Origin: Polyangiaceae bacterium
GTDB taxonomy: Bacteria > Myxococcota_A > Polyangia > Polyangiales > Polyangiaceae
NCBI GenBank assembly: GCA_025937835.1
Contig: JAICQO010000061.1
Span: forward strand, 1-41,430
Direction of reading: 5' to 3'
DNA length: 41,430 nucleotides
This document shows positions 25,951 to 35,200 of the stretch, piece after piece; position 1 is the first letter of the stretch, and each line of letters starts with the position of its first letter. The notes under the pieces are model-generated. The model had not been told where the DNA came from. It ran no database searches and saw only the letters and a list, made by a program, of their open reading frames with translations. The position numbers and the translations under genes are program-made.

Positions 25951-26343
25951 ATGAAGCCCCGAATCCCTCGCGCTCCGCTGTCGGGAGCGCTGGTCGTACT
26001 CGCGGTGGCCTGCGGTGGGCCCGACCGTCCCGCCGAGAATCCGCTGCAGGGTCCGACCGGCGGGCAGAGCTCGACGGATATCCCCGTACTGCCGTCCCCG
26101 ACGCCGGCTCCGGGCACCGAGCCCGTTCCGGCGCCGGGCGGGCCGGATACCGTTCCGGGGAGTGACGCTCCCTCGACGACGATGCTCGACGTCCGCAGCC
26201 CGGTGATCGCGACGACGCTCTACTCGGACGTGGACGTCTACGGTAAAGCCCAGGCCGGCTCCGGCATCGGCGGTGCCGCGGGCGGCATGCCGGGGATCGG
26301 CGGGTTGCCCGGCCTGGGCGGCGTCGGCGGTCGAGGCCGCTGA
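25951..26343 (+). CDS. Small Pro/Gly-rich lipoprotein
   Basis: This is a 130-residue protein with an export signal and lipobox (LAVAC, Cys21). The mature chain is low complexity: a Pro/Thr/Gly-rich half, a short ordered patch (MLDVRSPVIATTLYSDVDVY) and a tail of GIGG/GLPGLGG units. No family was recognised. It lies 29 nt after the OmpA gene on the same strand and converges with the following lipoprotein gene. Confidence 0.7.
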   Translation: MKPRIPRAPLSGALVVLAVACGGPDRPAENPLQGPTGGQSSTDIPVLPSPTPAPGTEPVPAPGGPDTVPGSDAPSTTMLDVRSPVIATTLYSDVDVYGKAQAGSGIGGAAGGMPGIGGLPGLGGVGGRGR

Positions 26344-26359
26344 CGGTCTCTCAGGTCGC

Positions 26360-26923
26360 TCAGAGCTCGCGGTATGCGCCGGGTACGGCGATCGTGTCGT
26401 CGCGCCCGGCCATCGAGAACATGCCCCAACAGGCGAGCTTGTACTTCCCAGCAAAGGCGAGATCGTCCTCGGCGCTACCGATCGGGCCGAGCACAGCCAG
26501 GTTCGAGCGGTGAACGCCCCACGAGCCCTGCCCGTGTTGGAGCAACGCGCCGTGTAGCTCTTCGCCAGCGAGGCTGGCGTTGGCGAGGATCGCGACGCGC
26601 AGGCGCACTTCGTTGGCCGTACCCACGCCGGACAGCACGAGATAGACCAGATCCGCGCGAGGGCGCTCGACGCGCACGGCGAGCTGCTGGCGCTCGAGGA
26701 AGCGGATTAGATGATTCGCGTCCAGCTTCTGCGTCTCGGGCTCGAGGTTTTCGCCCTGGCAGGTCTCGGGGCGGAACCTGAGCGCCGAGAAATCGGCTCC
26801 GCTCGGCCCACCGCTGCGGTCCTGGACGAAGCTCTTGTAGTTCGTGCCGTCGGTCACGCGCAGCATGGGTGAGCTGCAGGCCGTGACGGCGAAACAAAGA
26901 CCCAGGGCGACCGACCTCCACAT
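26360..26923 (-). CDS. Lipoprotein of unknown function
   Basis: This is a 187-residue protein. The signal MWRSVALGLCFAVTAC gives lipidated Cys16. The mature part has an Arg/Glu-rich helix (NHLIRFLERQQLAVRVERPR), a strand (LVYLVLSGVG), and a Gly/Trp-rich end (YKLACWGMFSMAGRDD). No family was recognised. The ATG at 26923 is chosen because it starts the signal peptide and a GGGGGCGG purine-rich stretch lies just before it; the longer frame upstream has no export signal. It is transcribed divergently from the next gene, about 120 nt away. Confidence 0.7.
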   Translation of the reverse strand: MWRSVALGLCFAVTACSSPMLRVTDGTNYKSFVQDRSGGPSGADFSALRFRPETCQGENLEPETQKLDANHLIRFLERQQLAVRVERPRADLVYLVLSGVGTANEVRLRVAILANASLAGEELHGALLQHGQGSWGVHRSNLAVLGPIGSAEDDLAFAGKYKLACWGMFSMAGRDDTIAVPGAYREL

Positions 26924-27044
26924 AGCCGCCCCCGTTGTATCCCAGCTCGGGCCAGCTATCCACCATCGAGGTCGAGATCGCGACGGGGGAAGCGAAGCGC
27001 GATTGCTAAGCACCCGGCGAGGTTGATAACCTGCCGGCCTCGTG

Positions 27045-27671
27045 ATGCGCGCCAGCGTCCTCCTGGCCCTTTGTGGGTTCATTTTCGGGTGTGGTGGTCC
27101 TTCGCCGACGGCGACCAAGAACCGCACGTTCTACGACTGGGCCGTTGCTACCGGGGAGGGCGATCAGCTCGAGTTCGAGCAGCGCTATCCGCCCCTCGAC
27201 TGGGCCGAACAGCCGCCGAACCCGGCGTACATCGGCGTGACGGTGCTGCGCGGCGGCGTGCGCCTGTCGAAGCCCGGCAACTGGAAGATGCGCGACGCCG
27301 GCAACGTGCCGGGGCAAGCGTACCTCAGCTACATCTCGCCGAACGCCTACTCCTTCGCGCTGTACGAGCGGCCGGATTCGCCGCGCGATCCGTGGCGCGA
27401 CGTGATCAAACATTACGAAGACGACGCCAAGGCGCTCGGGGCGAAGATCACGTCGCAGCGGGTGCCGGTTGCGACCGGTATCGGGCAGGGCCGCGCCTTC
27501 ACGGTGGAGCGCGACGTCGAGGCGGCGAAAAAGCCGCTCGTCAGCCGCGCGCGCGAATACCTGGTGCGCGGCCAGACCCGGATCGTGCTGATCCAGATCG
27601 TGCACCCCGGCGAGCTGTTCGAGGTCGATGACGAATTGATGCGCGTGATCGACACGCTGGAGGTGCTGTGA
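27045..27671 (+). CDS. Lipoprotein of unknown function
   Basis: This is a 208-residue protein. The ATG at 27045 (a GTG one codon earlier is also possible) starts the signal MRASVLLALCGFIFGC with Cys16. The mature part has a folded alpha/beta look: VLRGGVRLSKPGNWKMRDAG, YLSYISPNAYSFALYERPDS, GRAFTVERDVEAA and a TRIVLIQIVHPGELFE strand near the end. The pattern recalls lipoproteins that carry a PsbP/DUF1795-like fold, but that is only an impression. Its stop overlaps the start of the next lipoprotein gene (GTGA), so the two are coupled. Confidence 0.75.
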   Translation: MRASVLLALCGFIFGCGGPSPTATKNRTFYDWAVATGEGDQLEFEQRYPPLDWAEQPPNPAYIGVTVLRGGVRLSKPGNWKMRDAGNVPGQAYLSYISPNAYSFALYERPDSPRDPWRDVIKHYEDDAKALGAKITSQRVPVATGIGQGRAFTVERDVEAAKKPLVSRAREYLVRGQTRIVLIQIVHPGELFEVDDELMRVIDTLEVL

Positions 27672-28630
27672 TCCGCCTGGGCTTCGGAAAATTGCTGCTC
27701 TCGGCAGGCGTCTGCGCCGTCCTGGGCTCGGTGTTCGGCTGCGCCAGCGCCGTCGAATCGTCGAAGCTCGAGGATCGGGCGCGCCGCACGGTCCCGGTGC
27801 CGATCTGCCTGAAGCCGTTCGAGCGGCACGGCACGAGCGGCATCGTCTCGTCGCTCCGGCCCGAGGATTACTGGTCCCTGGTATTGCCGGGGTTCGACGC
27901 GGGTCAGCTCACGGTCGATGCGGCCATGCCCGACTGCGCGGGGCGCCCCGCCTTCATCCCGTCGGAGCTGGTCGAGGCCGAGGGCGCGCGCACCGGGATG
28001 ATCCCGGTCAAGCCGGACGACGCCATGATCGCGTCGGGCCCGGACGGCTTCCGGATCGTGTGGCTGCGCACGCACACGTTTCCGGGCGGCGCCTCGTCGG
28101 GTCCGCTGGCGCTGGTTCGGCCGCGCGAGGGCTACGCCGAGGTTTACGCCACGGGAACGTACAAGGGCGCGGTCGCGACCTCGCGCTTCTCGCTCGAGCG
28201 CATGGGTCCGCGGATCTTGGTCAGCGCGACCGACGAGGGCTGCGCCGGCGTGAAGCCGAACGAGTCCTGTGAAACGGACTTCTCCGTGTACTTGCTGAGC
28301 GCGGGGCGCCTGGCGCGCGCGGCCACGTTCCCGCTCGATCGCATCGAGTACCGCAGCGCCTCGGGAGAGACCGCGCAGTTCCGGCTCACCGCGACGCCCG
28401 TGTTCCAGGACAACGTCATCCGCGTCGTCGAACAGGTCGTGGTCAGCGCGCCCAGCCAGGGCGTGATCCGCAAGGCCGACCTCGAGCGCGTCTATCGCCT
28501 CGAGCCGAACGGCAAGCTGCGAGCCAACGTCGACTCACTCTGGCAGCAGGTCGCAAAAGAGACCGCGACCCAAGCGCCGCCGCCTCCTCCGCCGCCGCCT
28601 CCTCCTCCGCCCCGGCGGAAGGGGCATTAG
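27668..28630 (+). CDS. Lipoprotein with poly-Pro tail, unknown function
   Basis: This 320-residue protein starts at GTG 27668, overlapping the previous stop by 4 nt. The lipoprotein signal ends VFGC (Cys25). The mature domain (about 35-295) is strand-rich (RIVWLRTHTFPGGASSG, YAEVYATGTYKGAVATSRFS, TPVFQDNVIRVVEQVVV) and holds a Cys pair near EGCAGVKPNESCE. The C-terminus is a run of 12 prolines followed by RRKGH. No family was recognised. It is co-transcribed with the lipoprotein before it. Confidence 0.75.
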   Translation: MIRLGFGKLLLSAGVCAVLGSVFGCASAVESSKLEDRARRTVPVPICLKPFERHGTSGIVSSLRPEDYWSLVLPGFDAGQLTVDAAMPDCAGRPAFIPSELVEAEGARTGMIPVKPDDAMIASGPDGFRIVWLRTHTFPGGASSGPLALVRPREGYAEVYATGTYKGAVATSRFSLERMGPRILVSATDEGCAGVKPNESCETDFSVYLLSAGRLARAATFPLDRIEYRSASGETAQFRLTATPVFQDNVIRVVEQVVVSAPSQGVIRKADLERVYRLEPNGKLRANVDSLWQQVAKETATQAPPPPPPPPPPPPRRKGH

Positions 28631-29075
28631 AAACGTGCCCGTGCCCGTACACGCGCACCCGTCCACGCGGGGCCGTGCACGCGCTCAACCGCGGTGATGA
28701 TGGCAGCGCTGTCAGTCATCAGCCTTGGAAGGGTGATTGATTGGGGGAAACGCTTGGGACGGGCGCGATGGGTTGGCGGGGCAGCGGCGCGAGGCAACGG
28801 GGAGCGGCGAGGGCAGTGAGCAGCAGCCGCGCCTGGGCGCGCAGGGTGGGGCCGCAATTTACGGCACGAGACGATTCACAGTCAGAATTCGGACTGCGGA
28901 ATCGCGTTGCGCGCTGAGTAGTGGGCGGAGCGACGTGTTGCGGGGACCTCCTCCGTTCGCGCGCAGCCCGAACGGGCGAGCACGAACTTGGAGGAGGTCG
29001 GCGAGCGAAGCGAGACGGGTGGAGGCAACTACGGCAAGGGCTCGCTCGCCCGTACCAGACGCCCGGCGGCGCCTC
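28631..29075. other. gene-free interval with nested hairpin and heptad repeat
   Basis: About 445 nt lie between two convergent stops. Open frames here are short, have no ribosome site, and look like GC-rich chance frames. The interval holds a GCTGTCAGTCATCAGCC repeat copy at 28707-28723 and the nested hairpin at 28945-28999. No tRNA or other RNA gene was recognised. Confidence 0.6.
28945..28999. terminator. nested (two-level) hairpin
   Basis: Outer arms GACCTCCTCC (28945-28954) and GGAGGAGGTC (28990-28999) are exact reverse complements. The pairing continues with GTTCG (28955-28959) and CGAAC (28983-28987) after a 2-nt bulge. Inside the loop a second hairpin, GCCCG-AA-CGGGC, spans 28966-28977. 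It lies 77 nt downstream of the PAP2-like gene stop, so a transcript-end role is possible. No T-tract is seen. Confidence 0.45.
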
Positions 29076-29768
29076 TCACCAGCAGATCAGCGAGCCCGTA
29101 TAACCGCACTCCGGCCGCTGCATCGTCGCGTAGAGCGCGCCGAGGGCGAAGCCCGTCGCGAGGCCGACGCCCGCGCTGCCCCAGACCTGGCCGGAGCTTT
29201 CCCAGTTGCCGGCGCTGCGCCCGAGCGCGGTGATTACGGAAAGAATCGCCGGAACGGCGACGTGACCGGAGAAGGCGCCGACGTTGAAGCGACCGCCGCT
29301 CCACTTGGCGGTGTCGATCACGAAGATGCCGAGCCCCTGCCCGAGCATCGAAAACGACAGCAGCGAATGGCTCGAGAACATGCCGTAGTCCTCGCAGCCC
29401 GGGACGCCCATGTTGGCTTCTTCACAACCCGGGCGGTAGCCCTTGAACTGCTCTTTGAGCGTGTGCTCATTGAGCAGCGTCAGCGCGGCGAGCGTCATCG
29501 TCGGAGCCAGCACCGACAAGTGGAAGCGCGCTTTCCAGCCCACCGTCACCTCGGGATCCGCGTAGAACACGCGCGGCATCACCAGACCGAGCCCGACGGT
29601 GGAGAGGGTGAGCACCGTGGTCGCCGTGTCCCAAGCTTCGCTGCGCTCGTCGGGGATCAACATCCCTTGGTCTTGAGCGTGCGCGGTGCTGCTCGACAGC
29701 CACAGCGACAGGCCGAACAGGACGGCGGCGACGTGTTTCCAGCACCCGAGGCGTTGAGCTCCCGACAC
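29076..29768 (-). CDS. PAP2-like membrane protein with degenerate active site
   Basis: This is a 230-residue protein with a signal peptide (cut after AHA, about residue 31) and four to five membrane helices. It fits the type 2 phosphatidic acid phosphatase layout: K105-x6-R112-P113 for motif 1, and SSH at 132-134 where motif 2 has SGH. Motif 3 (R...H...D) reads R184 followed by ESSGQV, without the usual His and Asp. An inactive or altered lipid phosphatase is therefore possible; the family call is moderate. It lies about 100 nt downstream of the FHA gene that ends the T6SS operon, on the same strand, but a repeat-bearing gap suggests a separate unit. Confidence 0.6.
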   Translation of the reverse strand: MSGAQRLGCWKHVAAVLFGLSLWLSSSTAHAQDQGMLIPDERSEAWDTATTVLTLSTVGLGLVMPRVFYADPEVTVGWKARFHLSVLAPTMTLAALTLLNEHTLKEQFKGYRPGCEEANMGVPGCEDYGMFSSHSLLSFSMLGQGLGIFVIDTAKWSGGRFNVGAFSGHVAVPAILSVITALGRSAGNWESSGQVWGSAGVGLATGFALGALYATMQRPECGYTGSLICW

Positions 29769-29817
29769 GGGGGGAATTTAGGCTGGACGGTGCGAGAACC
29801 GCAATATTTGATTTGCG

Positions 29818-29846
29818 CTGTCAGCCATCAGCCATCAGCTGTCGGC
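29818..29846. repeat. heptad GCTGATG-type repeat cluster
   Basis: CAGCCAT occurs twice in tandem, flanked by GCTGT and CAGCTGT variants. Read on the minus strand it gives GCTGATGGCTGATGGCTGAC. Related runs occur at 16824-16848, 28707-28723 and 39352-39381, all between genes. Confidence 0.6.
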
Positions 29847-29875
29847 CCGGAGCAGGGGAGGGGCCGGCTCCCGAG

Positions 29876-31291
29876 TCAGAAACCTTCGTCGCCGTCGGCG
29901 CGGCGCGTTCTGTACTGCCGATAGGCGCTCGTGAACTCGGGGCCGAAGATGTACGCGAACGCTTGTCGCTCTTCGGATAAGTCCTCGTAGCGCTGGCGGT
30001 AGGCCTGCCAGAGCGCCTTGTGCTTGCCGAGCCCGAGCCCCAGGGCGCCGCCGCCCTGCTGATTCTCGAGGTTCTCGGGCGAGAGCTCGTCGAGCAACGC
30101 GCGCACTCCGCGCATCACGCCGTCGAGCAGCGCCATCTGGTGCAACATCAAGTCGGCAAACATGCCCTCGATCGCCTGCGGCGCGTCGAACGAGCGATCG
30201 CGGAAATCCAGCAGCGCCGCCGCGACGGCTTCGGGCGTGCGCGCTTCGGCGACCTTGGCGTAGGCCTCCGAGCGATAAGCGCTCTTCTGCACACGCGCGA
30301 GGTCGAGCGACGAAACGAACTGCGTGTAGCCTTCGCGCAGCGGGATGAAGCAGCGGCAGAACACGTCGACCGCGTCGTGGAGCTTGGTGATGAAGCGCGC
30401 CACGTCGCCGGACGTCTCGAGCGTGAGCCCCGGCACCAGCGAGCCTGCGAGCTCGCGCAGCCCCTGGATCGCCAGGCTCTCGGTGCCTCCGAGCTCGTCG
30501 AAGAACTGCGTGTTGTTCGAGCGTCGCGCCGGCCCGGCCTGCGGCAACTGTGCGCCCGGTTGGTGAAAACCACCCCCGCCTGCCTGCGGCGGATAAACCG
30601 GGGGCGCTCCCTGCCCCGGCAGGTCAGGAAGACCCGGGACCGCGGGTTGCTGACCCGAGCCGCTCGGGTAACCGGGGATCGCGGGTTGCTGTCCGGAGCC
30701 GCCGGGATATCCGGGCACCGCGGGCGGCTGACCCGACCCATAACCGGGCGGAGCTCCGTACCCGGGTTGCGCAGGCAGGCTCGGATAACCTTCCGCGGGC
30801 GGAGGGCTCGAAGCTGCGTGCTGCCCCGACGGCGCTCCGTAGCCGAGCCCGGGTGGTTGCCCAGCGCCCGGCGCGTCGAGCAGCATGGCGGGGTTGCCGA
30901 GCACACTGCCGCTCGCGGGCAGGTCGCGAAACGCGAGGCTGTGCGGCGCTTGCTCGAACGTGATCTGGATCCGGAGCTGCGGACCCAAGAAGAACTGGAA
31001 CCCGGACGCCGACAGATCGATCGGTGTATCCGCCGCGGCGCGCTTCGGCATGCTCGCGCCGTAGTAGTCGGGGATGAACACGCCGTTCTTGCTGCCCAGA
31101 TCGCGAATGCAGATCTTGCCGTCGACGTCCTCGATGCGCGCGTGGAAGCTCGAAACCGAGAGCTGCCGCACCTGATAGTCGTTCAGGGGGTTTCGCCCGA
31201 TACGGATCGGCAAGGCAGCGAACTTGTGCCGCCGCACTTCCACCGGGGCGTTGTCGAGGGTGAAAGCGTTCAGGATGAACGCGGTCTGCAC
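29876..31291 (-). CDS. tagH: T6SS-associated FHA-domain protein (TagH type)
   Basis: This is a 471-residue protein. The N-terminal FHA domain (about 22-115) has the phosphothreonine-binding signature: GR at 32-33, SSFH at 47-50, and NG at 69-70 in LGSKNGVF. Residues about 140-245 are a Pro/Gly/Gln linker with repeated PGYPSGSGQQPA units. The C-terminal helical domain (about 260-465) matches the conserved end of T6SS FHA proteins (GLRELAGSLVPG; KHKALWQAYRQRYEDL). FHA proteins link threonine phosphorylation to T6SS assembly. It is the last gene of the tss operon, 14 nt after tagF. No kinase or PppA phosphatase lies beside it. Confidence 0.88.
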   Translation of the reverse strand: MQTAFILNAFTLDNAPVEVRRHKFAALPIRIGRNPLNDYQVRQLSVSSFHARIEDVDGKICIRDLGSKNGVFIPDYYGASMPKRAAADTPIDLSASGFQFFLGPQLRIQITFEQAPHSLAFRDLPASGSVLGNPAMLLDAPGAGQPPGLGYGAPSGQHAASSPPPAEGYPSLPAQPGYGAPPGYGSGQPPAVPGYPGGSGQQPAIPGYPSGSGQQPAVPGLPDLPGQGAPPVYPPQAGGGGFHQPGAQLPQAGPARRSNNTQFFDELGGTESLAIQGLRELAGSLVPGLTLETSGDVARFITKLHDAVDVFCRCFIPLREGYTQFVSSLDLARVQKSAYRSEAYAKVAEARTPEAVAAALLDFRDRSFDAPQAIEGMFADLMLHQMALLDGVMRGVRALLDELSPENLENQQGGGALGLGLGKHKALWQAYRQRYEDLSEERQAFAYIFGPEFTSAYRQYRTRRADGDEGF

Positions 31292-31305
31292 CCGCCGATA
31301 CTACG

Positions 31306-32268
31306 CTAATCAGTCGCCAAAAGAAGATCGGCGACGCTCGCGCCGTCCGTGGCGAGCACTTCATGAACTTTGGGCGGCAGGGGTGGCAGGGTAGAAACCC
31401 ATTCCCCTTCGAGACGTGCGCACAGGTCACACACCTCGTCTCGACTGCCCGAGGGCAGCCAGAGCTCGGACAAGGTGCTCGCCGGAGGTTGGCCCAGGTT
31501 CAACATCAGCCCGCCGGCCTGCCCGTCGTGTGACCAGAAAAAGCTCGGTACCGTCGCACGCCAGCCCAAGAAGCGGCGCGCCAGATCGAGCCAGAAGCAC
31601 AGCGCCGCCCCTCCGGCCTGGCCGAGCGGGAGCCTCAAGCTGAGGGGTGAGCTCGGGTGCTCGATTCCGCGCAACGGTCGGACGGCCTCGGCGAGTAGCT
31701 TCAGGGGAGCGACTGGATCCGACCCGAACGTGTTCGCGTCGAGCAGGTGCCAGAGGTCGCGCAGGGGCATCTGCTCGGTCCAGCCCCGGTAAGACTCGAA
31801 CGCCATCTCGAAGTCGAGCTCCGACCGGGTCGCGAGCACTCGCGAGCGTTCATCGAGGTCTGGCGTCGGCCGGTGCGACGACTCAGCGACCAGATTGCCC
31901 GCCGCCCACCAGAACTCTTCGAGCAGCAGCGGGAGGATGTGTGGTGAGCGCACCAGGTTCTGATCGAGCGCGAGCATGGCCCCCGCGATCAGGGGGAACT
32001 TGCGCCCGGCCGCGTCGGCGCTCGGCCCGAGTGCGCCGGTGATCGGCGCGCCCTGCCCACCGGGAGGGTGGAACAAGTAGGCGTGGATCGAGCCGCGTGA
32101 ATAGCTGTCGAGGAAGGCCGCTCCGCCGCGTTCGCTCGCCCATTCGAAGCTCCCCGCCAGCCAGTCGTCGAACGCGACGAACGCCGGGTGGCTCGCGCGA
32201 ATGTGAAGGAAATCTCCGTGCGCCGGAGACTTGCCGAGCACGCCCACGGGGCCCGCCGTGAGCTCCAT
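31306..32268 (-). CDS. tagF: T6SS accessory protein TagF
   Basis: TagF is a cytoplasmic T6SS regulator, known in Pseudomonas to repress post-translational firing, sometimes with the FHA protein. The 320 residues start VGVLGKSPAHGDFLHIRASH, the family hallmark GKxPxxGDF, followed by DDWLAGSFEW and PITGALGPSADAAGRKFPL. The start ATG shares one base with the tssM stop (TGATG), so translation is coupled; the longer open frame upstream lies inside tssM. TagF and FHA side by side suggest control through an FHA-TagF contact. Confidence 0.9.
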   Translation of the reverse strand: MELTAGPVGVLGKSPAHGDFLHIRASHPAFVAFDDWLAGSFEWASERGGAAFLDSYSRGSIHAYLFHPPGGQGAPITGALGPSADAAGRKFPLIAGAMLALDQNLVRSPHILPLLLEEFWWAAGNLVAESSHRPTPDLDERSRVLATRSELDFEMAFESYRGWTEQMPLRDLWHLLDANTFGSDPVAPLKLLAEAVRPLRGIEHPSSPLSLRLPLGQAGGAALCFWLDLARRFLGWRATVPSFFWSHDGQAGGLMLNLGQPPASTLSELWLPSGSRDEVCDLCARLEGEWVSTLPPLPPKVHEVLATDGASVADLLLATD

Positions 32269-35200
32269 CAGCGCCTGCCCCCGGCAGCAGGGAGCCCGGC
32301 GGAGACCTGTGCCGGGCAGCGCAGCCGCTTGAAGAACCCGGGCGAGAACGGGTGCACCGACTTCGACGGCTTCACGTCGAGCGTGACCGGCGGTTGGCCG
32401 GGCCGCGTCAGCGTCCAGCTGCCCGCGAGCACCGTCATGCCCTCCGAGATCTGCCCGCTGGCCTTCAGGTTGCCGGCCGCGAACAGGCGAAACAGCCCGA
32501 AGTCGCCGAGCCGCGGGATCTCGTCCGTGAAACCAGCGCCGCGCACGCGCAGGATGCCGCCTATCGGCTGCGCCTTGCCCGGCCACTGCACCGGCAGCCA
32601 GCGCTCCGGCTCGTTCCGGTAAATCGTCGGCTTGCCGTCGACGATCAGCGAGACCTCGGAGATGGCCGAGCCCACGGGGTGGATCTTGATAGAGAACGGC
32701 ACGAGCGGCTCGGTACCGGTGCCGAAGACCGCGTCCGTGATCTCTTGCGCGACGTTCAGGCACTGCAAGAAGTCGGGGCGCAGCGGCATGTCGGTGCTGG
32801 CGCGCGGCACGAAGCGGTTGCCGCTGCGCTCGAGCCGGCTCTCCAGGTTCGTGGCGTAAAACTTCCAGAGTGTGCCGGTCTGCGGCCGGAAAAACTCGGC
32901 AAATTCGGGGATCGTGACGTCGGCGGGCACATCGGCGAACGGATAGCGCGGCGCGATCTTCTGCGCGTAGATGTCCCAGACCTCGGCTTTCCAGTGTTCG
33001 CTGAGGGCGCTGTAGTCGGCGACCATCACGCCTTCCTGGCTGCCCTTGATCGGGTTCATGAGCAGCGGCTCGAGCACGAGGCGCGTGCGCGGCTCGATGC
33101 CGCCGAGCAGCCGCCGCACGGCGCTGGCCGTGCGCTGCAGCTCGTTGTTGAAGTCCTTGCTGACCTCTTCGCGGCTGTCGGAGAGCTGCGTCAGGCTCAC
33201 CTCGAGGTTCGTGAGCTGCGCGAGGTACTGGCTGAGCCCCGACGGAGCGACGTCGGCCTTGCCCGCCGAAGGTTCACCGAAGCCGAAGCGCAACAGCGGT
33301 TGGAACTGCTTCTCGACCGGAGAAATTTCCTTCTCCTGCTCGCCGGCGTCCGCGACCTCCGCACCCACGCCGGCGTCGCCGAGCCCCACCTTGTTCAACG
33401 CCCTGTCGAGCTTCTTGCCGGCGACCTTGGCGGCCTTGCCGAGCGCCTTGTCGAGCAACGCGTTCGAGTCGTACGGAAGCCGCATGTTCTCGCCGATCAC
33501 CTTGAACAGCCGCACGTACGGCCCCTCGGTCTCGGAGAGCGCGCGCAGCTCTTCGATCGCGCCGTTCATGTCGGTCGGCGCCTTCACGCTCAGCGCGCCG
33601 ATGAAGTCCTGCCAGGCCCGCCCGTAGCGCTGGAAATACAGCTCCTGCAAGCGTTGCAGGTTGGAGGTTCGCACCTCGTCGGTCTGGATCACGCTGCGGC
33701 CGAGCACCCACGGCTCGATGTCGAAGCGGGTGTCCGGCGATTCGAGCAGCGCCTTGACCTTCTGCCAGCCGAGCGCCGTGTACAGGCCCGGCACCGCCAC
33801 GTTGTTGCGCGCGTCCCAGTACGGAGCGGCCCCGCCGATGAAGATGTTCTCCGGTCGCACCGGCGGCGCGCCCTTGGCCGCTTCCACCAGCCAGCCGTAG
33901 TGGAGCTCGTCGAGCGGCACCATCGAGAGCCGGCCCTGCGCACGCGCGATCGCGCTCTTGTCCGGCGACCAGGCCCACGTCTTGTCTGCCGCGAGCGCCT
34001 CCACGTAGTAGCCGGCGTGGAGCTGGAGCTTGTCCTTGTCGGTCTCGGTCTCTGAGCGCAGCGCGCGCGCCCAGGCTTTCGCGAGCTTCTGCGTCGCCCA
34101 GTCGTTCTGGAGATGCTCCGGGTAACAGAGCATCAGATACAGCTTCAGATCGTCGTAACCGGCCTGGAAGTTCGTGGCATCCATCCGGGTCAGGTCGCCG
34201 ACCTGGGTGACGTCCCCGACGAGCTGCGTCTGAACCGGCCCGCTCACGAGCGCGCGCAGGCGCTCGAGATAAACGCCCTTCAGCGCCGAATACATGGGCG
34301 GCGCCGTGTACGGCCCCCAGAACGCGCGCACCTGGCTCTCGCCGTTGGCTTGCTCGAGCTTCTGCACGCGGCTCATCAAGAGGTCGAGCGAAGCGGCCGT
34401 GGCCGCGGCCCCGCCGTTCGGCGTGCGCTCGAGCTTTTGCGAGTCCTCGATGTCCTCGGTCGTGGAGCGGACCAGCTTCGAATTTTCGACGTAGGCGAGC
34501 GCCGCCGGCAGGATCATCGTCAGCGTGCCGAGCAGCGCGATCGACACGACCGCGATCTGCCGCCGCAGCTTGCGCCGCACCTGGCTCATCGAGCGCACGG
34601 CCAGGTGGCGATCCGGGAAGATCACGCGCTGGAACAGCTCGGTGATGAAGTAGCTCTGGGGCGGCGCGGTCAGCCCCTGTCCGGCCGCCGGCATCGCCAG
34701 GTTGAAGCCGCGCGCCATGTTGTCGAGCACGCGGTCGATGGCGCGGCCGGTCTGCGTGCCGCTCGCGAAGTAGAAGCCGCGGAGCAGCGGCGTCTCCTGG
34801 TAAGGGTTCGGCCGGCAAAGCTCCTCGGTGAAGCGCGTGAGCGGCTGGCGCAGCGCGTGGAACTCCACCGGAAACTGCAGGATCTTCGAGCGCACCTCGG
34901 CCAGCGGCTCCCCTGCCAGGCGCTCGAGCATGCGCGCGTGCAGCACGCGCACCAGGAGATCGAACTCGGCCTCGATCGCCGGCGCCGGATCGTCCAGATC
35001 CGTGTCCAGGCTGAAGCTCGCGCCGAACGCCTGGGCGCGCTGGGCCTTGGTCAGGTCGCCGCAGAACTCCACGAAGCCCGCCACCAGATCGACCTTGGTG
35101 GTGAGCACGTAGATCGGCAGCACCATTTCGAGCCGCCCCATCAGCTCGTCGGCGCGGGCGCGCAGCGTCTTGGCGAGCTCTTCGAGATCGACCTCGCTCT

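Noticed and set aside
28737-29924. 395-codon plus-strand frame from the gene-free interval into the PAP2-like gene
   Set aside because: There is no ribosome site, the composition is low-complexity Arg/Gly/Glu, and two thirds of it is antisense to a membrane protein with a proper signal peptide.
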